Of a stretch of DNA of 64,000 nucleotides, positions 12,148 through 23,400 are shown one piece after another. The stretch lies in contig CP141142.1 in assembly GCA_035235625.1 (NCBI GenBank), positions 19,540,995 to 19,604,994 of the forward strand. Direction: 5' to 3'. Every line of letters starts with the position of its first letter. Position 1 is the first letter of the stretch. A program made the translations under genes and the position numbers. The notes beneath the pieces are model-generated. The model was not told where the DNA came from. It saw only the letters and a list, made by a program, of their open reading frames with translations, and made no database searches. The DNA comes from Saururus chinensis (taxonomy: Eukaryota > Streptophyta > Magnoliopsida > Piperales > Saururaceae).

Positions 12148-12630
12148 TTACCTAGAATGGTAGAGAGCATTTTTTGCATGCCTTTTAAACTTTTTATCAT
12201 TTGCAAAAGAGAATGGTTGTTTAGCTTGCATAATGTATTTGGTTAGCTCACTCTGATTTGTGCTTTCAGTGTACGTGAAAGTGCTCAAAGTAGTTGATGA
12301 GCTAGTCTTGCTTGCTAACTGTGTTTGCCTTGGATCTAATTTTTTGACCTTCGCAATGCACTTATGAATGTGCCTAAAAAGATGACCAAAACCGCTAGTG
12401 GAGATACTGAGATGTGCTTTGTAGTGGTTGCAAATTGCTAGCTGTGGCATATGTGTGGGTTTATTTGGGTCTGACACTTCTTGCTTTGTAAAGTGTTCCT
12501 ACACATACGAAGCTTTGTGCTTCTTTGGTGCACTTGGTATAATTGCACATCATCCATGACTAAGGCCACCGGTTGTTGCCACTTTCGGTTACATTGGTTG
12601 CTCTTCATTTGTTGAGAATGAAATGTCAAA
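12148..12630 (-). pseudogene. hAT transposase N-terminal fragment (BED finger)
   Basis: The minus-strand frames 12629-12438 and 12477-12148 overlap and form one broken N-terminus. The second carries a degenerate BED zinc finger: C-N-H-Y (second Cys lost), then G-x-x-H-L-x-R-H-x-x-x-C. Next are Q-T-Q-L and the helix E-L-x-K-Y-I with P-F-S-F, all in the order seen in plant DAYSLEEPER/RICESLEEPER-type hAT proteins. The BED finger binds element ends. One frameshift, the lost Cys and the missing middle mark it as a pseudogene. It belongs with the catalytic fragment at 8778-9215. Confidence 0.7.
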
Positions 12631-13290
12631 CTTATAATCGGGATGAATTTGATTCCCTTGTTTGATGAGCATTTGACTTTCCATAGTGTTGGAGTTAGAC
12701 TTATTCATCGAATGATAGTGAGAGCAGTGAGCCATATATTTAAAAAAGGAAAGAATATGATACAATTAGAAAGAAAGTAAAGCATGAAAAAAATAAAATA
12801 ATAATATTAAAAAATACCTCAATTTTGTGTACAAAATTATTTTTTAATACTTGAGTTTAGATAATTGGATGAGAGAGCTTGAAGAAGAAGACCTTAAAGA
12901 GTTGAAAATGTCTTCTTGAAAAATGGAGGAAAGAGCTTAAAGGAATTAAAATGAGAGATTGCTTGAGCCTGACACCTTTAATTACTTTATTAATACTAGA
13001 CTTGAGAGATGAAGTAAGAGTGAAGAGTAAAAAATCCCCTTTCCCCCTTCTTTTAATTTATAAATGATATTTCTATACCCCATGTAAAAAAAAACTACTC
13101 TATTGCCACGTGGGGTAATTTTAATTATTTTTTATAAGGCTAATGGATTAGCCTTCAATAGAAAGTTATTTTTGGGGCCATCCTAAAAGATGTGGTGGAT
13201 CAATTGGCCATCCAATGACTTTTTAGTACCGATGACAGGGGCAGGCTGTGGGCTAGTGTGGGTCCTATTAGGGCCCGGGCCGATTTTGGC
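12631..13290. other. hAT upstream region and probable terminal end
   Basis: Non-coding. At 13,236-13,290 an abrupt GC-rich stretch begins (CAGGGGCAGG, then GGGCCCGGGCC). It resembles the G/C-rich GGCCCGGGCC-type ends of plant hAT elements. It sits on the upstream side of the minus-strand transposase, where the 5' terminal inverted repeat should be. I did not find the matching other end, so this is a suggestion only. Confidence 0.35.
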
Positions 13291-13559
13291 CAATGTGTCC
13301 ACTTGCCCGTTGTAAATTCAAATGTTCGCCCCCTCCCTCCTACAAGCGACCCGTCGAAAATCGACTCTCCCCCCGGCCCCGATCCTCGTATTTACGGAAC
13401 TGCCCCCCAGCAATTCAAATCCCAAACGAGCGCCGACGCACACGGAGCCTCCAAATCTTTTTCGACAATCAGATCGATTCCGGGCCGTCCGATTCACTCC
13501 GGCCCTGCAAATTCAAATCTCGAAAAGCCCATCAAGATTCCGCCAGTGCTGTTCGAACT

Positions 13560-13730
13560 TCGTCCAGCTGAAGCCATCGGGTCAGAGTGGAGGAGAGAGG
13601 AGACGAAGGCATGGTGGTTTCATATTCGATCTCACTGTAAGAAGCTGTTGTCTCAATCCAAAACCCTAGATAAAGGAAAGATTTCGGGACTTCCGCAGCT
13701 CCGGATCTTGTTCTTCAACTCGTCTTTCAG
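13560..13730 (+). promoter_or_regulatory. Probable 5'UTR exon of the kinesin gene, with a 9-codon uORF
   Basis: The GC-richer, gene-like stretch ends in CTTTCAG|GTTATC, a good donor, at 13730. The next plausible acceptor (CCAAAG|G at 14595-14596) is one base before the kinesin ATG, so an 866-bp intron splits the 5'UTR. A short upstream ORF, ATG at 13611 to TAA at 13640 (9 codons), lies in this exon and could damp translation. The transcription start is not determined: there is no convincing TATA box, and the 13560 edge is approximate. A 174-codon open frame through this region (13258-13782) crosses the donor and is not conserved-looking. Confidence 0.5.
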
Positions 13731-14596
13731 GTTATCTCCTGTCATCTCTGGCCTCGTTCTGTTTAATGTTGATCTCATCTAATGGAGTGCCGTTCTCGTC
13801 ATTCTCTTTGTTGTTTGACCAGAAACGCTTGATTTTCTTTGTTGGCTCTGTTATGGAGCTTTTACTGCTATAGTTTGCAATTTCGTAGTCTTATTGGCTC
13901 TTTTAAGCTATGTTTATGTTAATAGTCCATCTAATTTTGTTTGGATTTGTTTTGTGTTGTTCATATCTTTGAGTTGATCATTTCCCATCTTTTCCAATTT
14001 TCATACGAAGAATTATGCTTTGGAGTGTGCTGCGTCTCAGTTTTGCTATACTGTCATTTAATTTTGTAATTTTGTTCTTTTTTGGTATTTTGAGCTATAT
14101 CCAGCTATATTTTGTCAGTTTTTGTAGATTATCTTCTCCCTCGCTCATTGTTGCTAGCACTGTTCACCAATTACACAAAATTTGTACACTGCTTATTTAT
14201 AATTTTTTTTTTCAAATATTTACTAAAGGAGTTATCTGGTTTCTCTTTCTGTCTCCAATACGTCAAATAATTTAGAAACTATTCTTCTGTGCTGCATTGA
14301 CTACATACTTCATACTAGTTTCTTTATGCCTCGCATTAAGACATTATCAAATTTAAAATTATTACTTGCAACATTTTGTCATTCACCGAGACTTGATGTT
14401 CTTTTCAGTACCATGACAGTGTTCCAACAATCGTGGTTGATATGTTTTTATTCTTGTGTTGATGATATATGTTTTTATCATTAGAAAGTCAATTTCTCTT
14501 TTCTGCTTGTTTGCCCAATTGAATAGCTGCTATCTGGATTTCGTGGGATTTGAACTTGTTAATAAATGCATTAGTTTGTTTTTTCTTGGTCCAAAG
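13731..14596 (+). other. 5'UTR intron of the kinesin gene
   Basis: T-rich 866-bp intron bounded by GT at 13731 and AG at 14595-14596. Long leader introns are common in plant genes and can raise expression. The open frame running into it from the coding side (Met at 14550) is intron read-through: its first 16 codons are hydrophobic and lie upstream of the acceptor. Confidence 0.55.
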
Positions 14597-14597
14597 G

Positions 14598-17434
14598 ATG
14601 TTGAGGGATCTGAAGTTCTTTCGACATAATTCGGGAAGAAATCCTCAAGAGGGAAATGAAAATTTACCAGCAGGGAATCAGGCAGATTCCTTATCTGTTT
14701 CAGCCGTTCTAGATCCTTCAAGGCCTCCTCTAAACACAATTCTGGAGTCCACACAGAACCCTAGGACTGCATCAGAACATGAACCTGATCCTCGTGGGAA
14801 GATTGAGAGGACCCCCTCAAAGAGGGCCAAGAAGTCTGATTCTTCAGTTGGTTTTCGTACACCTGAAAAGTTGGGCATGGGTTCACTCAGGAGTAGGTTT
14901 GGTTGGTCCCAGAAAGTTGATGTAGGATCTGATATTATTGGGGCTCAAGATGAAGGGAGCCAAGCTATGGGGAACCATCCTTCATTGGTCATCCATGCTT
15001 CTAGCTTTGGAAATGCTAGTCTGACAAACACTCCTCGTGTAGCTCGTTGTGGGGTTAGAACACTGTCCAATCATTCTGAAAGTGGATCAACTCAAAGTAC
15101 CCCTACAAAAAGTGTCACAAAGCCACCAAATTCGATGTTTTCTCACTCTAACAGTTCTCGGCCTCCTTTGAACCTGGGCACCCGTACTGCAAATTTTTCA
15201 CTTATGTCTAAAGGAGTTTCAAGCGCCTGTATTCCATCTACAATTGTAAATACCATTGAAGTTCCTCACTTGGAGCTTAAGGAAAATCCTTCATTCTGGA
15301 TGGATCATAATGTGCAAGTTAGTTATTTCAACTCTTCTCTTTTCCCAATACTTGCTATCATTAGTTGTTTTCTAGTGAGTGGAGCAGCATAGTTTTCTTG
15401 TGATAAAATTAATTAATACTTTTGTTGCTTGCCTATTTAGGTGTTGATTCGCATTCGACCTCTAAATAATGCAGAGAAGAATTTACAAGGTTATAACCGA
15501 TGCTTAAAGCAGGATAGTGCACAGACGGTTACATGGCTTGGACAACCAGAAACTCGTTTCACTTTTGATCATGTAGCATGTGAGACAGTGAATCAGGTAT
15601 CAAATTACTTTAATTCGGATCAAGCAGGTCTTATAGTTGTTTAAATAAATTTAAATGGAATATTTTTCTCATACAGGAGATGCTATTTAGAGTGGTGGGT
15701 CTCCCAATGGTTGAAAATTGTCTATCGGGGTACAACAGTAGCATATTTGCTTATGGTCAGGTAACACCTATTCTGCGATCGGCTGATTCTAAGACTAAAC
15801 ATTTTTTGTGCCCAAGTGAGTGCCAAAAAATATATGCACAATTTATAGTCATATTTGTAGGACATGTGATTAAAAGGAAGCAAAGGAAACCCCTAATTTT
15901 GGATGTAAAAAATGCACCTACTTCCAGCAGAGTTATCATGTCCCAAAAACCTGACAGAATGTGACTTTGTTGTTGTAGACTGGAAGCGGGAAAACATATA
16001 CTATGCTTGGTGAGATTAATGAGTTAGAGTTGAGGCCTAGCACTGATCGTGGGATGACCCCACGTATTTTTGAGTTTCTATTTGCAAGGATAAGAGCGGT
16101 ATGCTTTGGCTTTTTAGCTCCAGATTCATTTATTACAACTCATTGTTTGTGCTGAGATTTTTAAGTAATTTTAGCTCATTATATTTTTGCTGTATTATAC
16201 ATGAAGGAAGAGGAAAGCAGAATGGATGAAAAACTAAAATACAATTGCAAGTGTTCATTTTTGGAGATTTACAATGAACAAATAACAGATCTTCTTGATT
16301 CATCTTCCACTAATCTGCTTGTAAGTATCACAAGTTTTGAGATTTTACTCCTACATATACACTACAAAGATGTTAACGACTTTCTCCGTTTGGTCACCAG
16401 ATTCGAGAGGATATAAGAAAGGGTGTGTATGTCGAAAATTTAACAGAATATGAAGTAGAAACAGTCAATGATATTTTGAAACTTCTGATCCAGGTATCCA
16501 AACTTTGAAATTTAGGATAGTGTTTCTTTGATCATCCATAAGTATTTGTTTGGCTTATATTTTTCATCTTTTCAGGGTGCTGCTAATAGGAAAGTGGCAG
16601 CTACAAACATGAATCGGGAAAGTAGTCGATCACATAGTGTCTTCACATGCGTGATTGAGAGCAGGTGGGAGAAGGACTCCACTATTAATTTAAGATATGC
16701 AAGGCTCAACCTCGTAGATCTTGCTGGGTCTGAAAGGTACATTCCCACTCTTTGGCCTTATTAATCTAGTGATTGTAGTTTTTTTTTGAAGCAGTCCAAT
16801 TCCTTGAGTAAGATAAAAAAAAAAAAATTCCTTATGTATATCTACTTCTAGTTTTTACTTCAAAATATACCCCCCTTTTTTTTTTGAGTTACAAAATTTA
16901 TTCAATAACAGGCAAAAAACATCAGGCGCTGAAGGTGATCGCTTAAAGGAAGCCGCAAACATCAACAAATCTTTGTCAACGTTGGGGTACTTTATTTTTG
17001 CTTGGCCGATTCTACTTTTTGCGAGTTCCCATATAACAATTTGTTCTCTGATTGCAGCCATGTAATAATGGTACTAGTAGACTTGGCACAAGGTGGGAAG
17101 CATAGACATGTTCCTTACAGAGATTCAAGGCTTACATTTCTTCTTCAGGTCAGTTTTAATGTGAAATTTCCAAAATTTTTATATTTCTTTTATACTTATA
17201 TAGAATGAATTACAGGACTCGCTTGGTGGAAATTCTAAAACCATGATTATTGCAAATGTCAGCCCTTCTATCTGGTTTGTGCTGTTGCTTTTGTTCCAAT
17301 TTTGCCTGTCATTTGTTGTGTCTTTTATTTTTCCCTATTCAAGTTCTAATGTAAATTTTTTGTGTTTCAGCTCTGCAGCAGAGACATTAAGCACCCTCAA
17401 ATTTGCTCAGCGTGCAAAACTTATTCAGAACAAT
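14598..17434 (+). other. Kinesin segment 1: N-terminal extension and motor domain (exons 1-11)
   Basis: Exons: 14598-15317, 15441-15596, 15677-15760, 15979-16098, 16207-16320, 16401-16493, 16576-16736, 16912-16986, 17058-17148, 17216-17274, 17371-17434. Exon 1 encodes the 240-residue extension with basic and Ser/Thr-Pro sites, consistent with phospho-regulation. The motor starts at V-L-I-R-I-R-P. The Walker A P-loop G-Q-T-G-S-G-K-T spans the exon 3/4 junction at residues 319-326. Switch I N-R-E-S-S-R-S-H is at 442-449 and switch II D-L-A-G-S-E at 477-482. The H-V-P-Y-R-D-S block, S-K-T and F-A-Q-R-A-K close the fold. All ATPase signature residues are intact, so the motor should be active. It is the N-terminal motor typical of plus-end-directed kinesins. 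Confidence 0.93.
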
Positions 17435-20400
17435 GTACCTATTTTTATTTTATCTTTGTATTTATAGCCGTTTGTTATTCATTACCTTTTTAACTGAAGT
17501 TGTGGTTTCCTTGGCCTGATCCTTGCTTATTAATCAATATGCTTAAAACTTATTAATTATGCCATGTTAAGGCTATTGTAAATGAAGATGCTTCAGGAGA
17601 TGTAAGGGCATTGCAATGCCAGATTCACCTTTTGAAGGTGAGAAAAATTTATGTAGCTATTTGTCTCTAAGATAAGATGCAATCTGGATTTGCCTAAAGT
17701 GTACTTGTAATTTACCATCAGGAGGAGTTATCCTTTCTCAAGCGCCAAAATGTTTCAAGATCTCTCTCGTTCCAATCAGCAAGTCTTGGTACTACAGAAG
17801 GTGAAGGAGGCAATACAACTTCTGAGAATAAGATGCTGGAAATACCTAATAGAAATTCTAATGACTTCCAAGGACATGAATCTTCTGACACAATTAGGCT
17901 CTCCACCAAAAAGGTATCGATTATAAGCAGGTTTTGCAGAATATTTATTCTTGATGCATGCACTTTATAGAATGAAGCACTAATTTCTGATAATAGATTT
18001 TGAGTTTAATGATGTTTTATCAGTTAAAATCTTTGGAAACAATCTTGGCTGGGGCATTAAGGCGAGAGGAAATGGCTGAGAGTAATGTTAAGCACCTCCA
18101 GGCTGAAATTGAACAGCTAAATCGTTTGGTACATTACTATTTTCCAAGCCTATGTAGGTACTTCAATTATATCGTTATGGTAAAGTTCTAGAACTAAAAC
18201 ATATATTTTACATGGTAGGTTCGGCAAAGAGAGGAAGATGGTCGATGCTCAAAAATGCTGCTGAGGTTTCGAGAAGATAAGATTCAGAGAATGGAGTCAC
18301 TTGTCAACGGTTTGATCACGACAGAATCATATTTAGCAGAACAAAATGATGCACTATCAGAGGAAATTCGAATACTTCAAAATCGAATTGATAGAAATCC
18401 TGAAGTCACTCGTTTTGCTTTAGAAAATATTCGGCTTCTTGACCAACTCAGAAGGTCCGCTGACTATCTTGTTATTTGCAACATCTGTGCAACTGGTTTG
18501 TTTGTAGTTAATCAGTTTTTTTTTTAATTGAATAGGTTTCAGGAGTTTTATGAAGAAGGGGAGAGGGAAATTCTGTTTTCAGAATTATCTGAGCTTCGTA
18601 CTCAGGTCTCCATCTATTTATGACTCAATAATTAGTATGGTTTAGAGATCAATATGTATTTTTTTAAAAAATTGTATTTGCAGCTTTTCGAATTTCTTTC
18701 CGGGAGGTTTAGCCAGCATGAACATACAGTGTCAAAGGATGAGCCTCAGGTTTCTTTGAATTTTCATAATGCTTTTTTCTTTTTTGACTAAGGACATTTC
18801 CTTGCTCTAATAGAGCTCTTTTCTTTACAGGAAATTATATTTTCTGGAATTCCACAGACGGCAACTAAGGAAGATTTCTTGAAAAAAGAGGTCTTATATG
18901 ATGAAAGAACATTTTCTTGCAGACGATATGCTTTCTTTATATCTGTCATAGAGTTTTAAAAATCTAATCTTGTGTTTATTTGTTTCAGTTAGATAAAACC
19001 CAGGTAGAGTTAAACGAGTGCAGGAAAAGCCTGAAATCATGCTTAGAATGCAATGAAAATCTCACCAGGTAAAGTTTTTCTTTCTACTGGATTTATTTAT
19101 TGAAACCGATATCCCTACTCCACTTTTTCTACGCCAAAAGCCTTACTCCACCTTTGATAAGATAAGGAAAAATGAATCTCCATGTTGTCAGGTGTGGCTC
19201 ACCTTCTCTATCCAATCAGAGGTAGAGTAAGGCTTTTGGTGTAGAGAAAGTGGAGTATGAATATCATTTTCCTTTATTTATCACTGTAGTTTTTTAATAT
19301 GTCTTCACTGACCCTTGATAATTTTTTTTCTAGGGAAATAGGTGAATTAAATTCTCAGCTAAACAAATTCAGATCCAAATTTTGTGGCCAAGATGATCAC
19401 TCTGAAACACTTAAGGTTTGTATTTTTTGATGTTTGATGTTTTCTTTTATCAGAACTAGTAACTGCTAACTTCATTTCTTTTATGTTGATATTTAGTTTC
19501 AAGAAGTATTATCATCTGCTACTATGGACGAAGAACATGTGATTGCAACCATTGAAAAAAAGGAGGAAGAAAAGGCCAGGACTGATACTAATAACCACGA
19601 AATTATGTTTAGACATTCTGAAGAAATCATGAATTTTCAGCTGGAGTTAGACATACTGAAAATAATTCTTGATGAAGAGAGACTGTCTCGTAATGAGGTT
19701 GAACAAAAGGCTTCACAACTGCAGAAAGATCTTGAAGTGGTAAAAGATGAGCTTAAAGATGCAAAATTTGTCATTGAAGCTCTAGAATCACAGCAGGTTC
19801 TCTCAATCAATGAGCTAGATGAGCTTAGGAAGAATAACAACCAATATATGGAGCTTTTGACAAAACGGGACTCATTTTTGAAGCAGCCAAAAGATGAGGA
19901 CTCCCCATTGCAGGCTAAGCTGAAACGAGTGCAAGCTTCACTTGAATATGCCAAGGTAGCGAACATGAGGTACCAAAGTGACCAGGCATCTCTAACAACA
20001 CAGCAGCAAGAGATGGAAGAAGTTCAAAGCCAAGTTGAGGCTGAAACTGCAGAAGTTATTGTTTGCCTGCAAGAAGAGCTTGCTATGGTTCAGCAACAAG
20101 TTGATGAGCTCAGCAGAAAAGAGCTGGAGGCAAGGGAGGAGAATAAACTACTTCATGGAATAGTAGAAGAGAGAACTGCGGAACTAAGTTTGCTGACAGA
20201 AGAGTGGGACAAGTTAGCTTGTAATGTTTCTGATGTTCTTGCTGATGGGCACATCGCAATTCAAGAAGCATCAGATGAACTTGAAGGTTTTGCTGATTCA
20301 TTGCTACATAGGAGGATTTGGGTGGGTGAGCAGATGGGGAGGATGGTGAGACTAGTTGTTGAAAAGGAATTGTTGATTGAGGAACTCCAGAAGAGCTTGG

Positions 20401-23400
20401 ATGATGCATACAAGATCAGGGATGATCTAGAATGGAAGTTGAGATATTTAAGAGGAGCAACACTGTCCTTAACAGAATCACACCAAGAAGAGAGATATGA
20501 AAGAGAAAAAGAAAATCTTCACTTAAAGTCAACGATTCAAGAACAAAAATCTGTTATAATTGAGTTAGAAAACATGCTGAAAACTGGAGAAGATAGAATA
20601 AGGAAAGCAGAAGTCTGTGCCACTGTTGCTTTCCTGACTGTAAACAGACTGTCTGATAAATATTTGGTTCATCTCAAGGAACTGAAGCAGGAAGCCCTGA
20701 AAAATGAAGCTCTCAGACTTCACAAGTCTGAAGAGGGACATATGGAAGCTGAAATTTCAGATGATATCTTAGAAGCAAAAGGGCAATTAGATGAATTGAG
20801 AAGGACTGTATGCACAATCAATTCCAATATAGATGAGTATGTGGCTGATGTTGGAAGACCGAACAAGCTAGATAATCTGGAGGCAGAGATTAGTGCTAAT
20901 TGTTATGGAAAATCTGGAGGTCGGGTAAGCTGACCTTCATTTTCATGTATTATCTGTTCACTATTTGCTTGGTTTAAACTAACTTTCTTTGTAGTAAGCT
21001 TGTCATATTGATGTGATTGGTGCTTTGCAGACTGAGGCAAATGAACACACAAGCAAAAAAGTGTGTGATAAAGATGAGACCATCTTTCTTCTGAGAAAGG
21101 AGATTGAATCTTCCCTAGAGAGCTTAAAAGGAGTACAGTTTCAGATGGCTGATCTGCTTAATGAGAGAGAGGATATAAAGAAAGCTCAGAAAGAGGATAA
21201 GAAAACCATAAAGGACTTAAGGGATCAAATTATTGAATTGGAAAGAATGATGAATGGCATCGAAGATTTTTCTCAAAATAGAATGCTTGAAATGGCCAAT
21301 CAGCTTCAGAATCTGGGGGAAATGGTGCAGATCACAAAAGAGGTAAAACATCATGTCCTTTATGTCAAATAGGAGTCACATACTTTATATTTTAACCTTT
21401 TCATTATAAGTATTTTTTTTGTCCCGAGATGGCATGTTATCAAGTGTGAGGTGAACTCAATCCCCCAACCTTGCTTAGAGTTATCTGCCTACCAGAAGCC
21501 ATCAGTAAAATTTTAGAAATCTGCACCATCCTGCTTCTTCTTAACTCACAAAGGTGTCGATAATCTGTCTTATCCTATTGGCCATCAACATTTTTTCCTA
21601 ATGAGCCCTACTGTTGAAATGCATTCTAGCCTGTTGGATAATCTGTCTGCCTGTCTCTTCCTGAACATGTCTTTTGAGGAGGCTTTTGCTGAGTTGCCTG
21701 CCTACAAGAAGCCTGCGGGGAATTTGTTTTCAAAATGCTCATCAGTCTAGTTCTTCAAACATTGCACATAATTGATAGTTGGAATTAAATGTTCTTTAAT
21801 GATCTTATTTTTAGCAACTGACAAAAATATTCTGGCATTCTGTAGGAGCATCGGATTGAGCTGAGTGAAGCAAAGATGCTTTTGGCACAAAAAGCTGCTG
21901 AATCTTTTAGCCTGATTTCAAAATTTGAGGAGGCTCAAGCAACTATTGCTGAGGCAGATGTCATGGTTAATGCTTTAGTAAGTGCCAATGAGGCTGCTAA
22001 GCTAGAAATTGAGAAATACAAGCAAAAAGAAACGTCTTTAAAGACTGAGAGGGACTGTTTAAATATTGAAGTTAAAAGCTTGCAGTCTTGTATGAACATG
22101 ATGGACCAGAAGTACAATAACCTTGAAAAGCAATATACCTCCAACATGGCTGAGACAAAAAGTTTAGCATGTCTTTTTGAAGATATATTGGCAGAGGTAG
22201 AGTCCGCATTCAAGCAAGGTTTAGCATCAATTTTTTGTGAAATGCATGATTTTAGGTTTCAGTTGATGCACTGTATGAATTTAGCAAGGACATGGTTGGA
22301 GGATGTATGGTCTGACATTATTGCAAAAGACTGTGCAATATCTGTGTTACATCTATGCCACATTGGGATCCTACTGGAAACTGTTACTGGATTAAATGCA
22401 GAGAATAGTTTGCTACAGCATGGGCTTTCAGAATCCAACTCGGTGATATCTGACCTAAGAGAGAGCACATTTAGGGCAAAAAGGGAGCTCGAAATGTGTA
22501 CTTCCCTTAAAGGTAAGCTACTAATTGACATTAAGAATGGTTTCAATCGAATAACAAAAAATGAAGAGGATTCAGGTAAGCTGAGCTCCAGAATATCTTT
22601 ATTTGAGAAGAAAATCTTGGATCTTCAGATGCAAGAAGAATATATGTTGGCGTTATGTAATTCTATGGGATCACAGCTGTCTGCTTTAATTAAAGATGTG
22701 GATGGGAACTACAGGAATGCTTTGACAACTCTTCTCAGCCAGGAGAGGTCAGCATGGGAAATTGAAGAAGTTTTTAGATATTCAGTTTCCAGATGGTCGG
22801 ATATTTTAAGTAATGGATCGTGTGGAAGATCAAGTGATCCAGCTGAGTGCATTCCAAGTGATACAGATTTGACAAAGAACCAGGTTGAGTTCATGATCGT
22901 AAATTTGTTCACTAAAGACATTCAGTTGTTAATTGTGGCTTCAGAATTGAAAGAAAAGATTTCAGAACTAAATGAGATGACTATTTGGAAAGCTAACAAA
23001 AAGGATGATCAAGATAAACTTGGAGAAGCCCTTGAGCATTTAAGTAGAGAGCTGATTTTGGTGATGACAAAGGAAGAACTAGCAAAGTTGATGTTAATTG
23101 AAGCAGAAGCAGAATTGGGTAATCTAGAGAACAAAGGAGGAGCAGCAAAAGAAAAAATTACTGAAATGAAGGTAGAAAAGAAAAATCTAAAGAAAGAAAT
23201 TCATTGTTTGAGAGAAGCTCTTGATAAGCAAAAGCTTGATTTGACGAGCCAAACAAATGATTTTAATAGCAGGCTTGCAGAAGCCACAGAAGTGAATGAG
23301 ACATTATCCGCACTTATTTGTAACCTTCAGAGTGACAAGGATTCTGCACTCAAAGATCAGCAGAGGAAAGAAGCAACCTTAGATTCTTATTTGGCTCAAA

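Noticed and set aside
13258-13782. 174-codon open frame upstream of the kinesin
   Set aside because: It runs through the probable leader exon and past its splice donor. Composition is Arg/Pro/Ser-rich from GC content and no motif is present. Two other frames overlap it.
14550-14597. Earlier in-frame Met for the kinesin at 14550
   Set aside because: It lies before the acceptor CCAAAG. The 16 extra residues are hydrophobic intron translation, not like POK N-termini.
20110-20409. 99-codon minus-strand frame inside the coiled-coil exon
   Set aside because: Antisense shadow of the kinesin coding sequence; so are those near 19637, 21935, 22259 and 23945.
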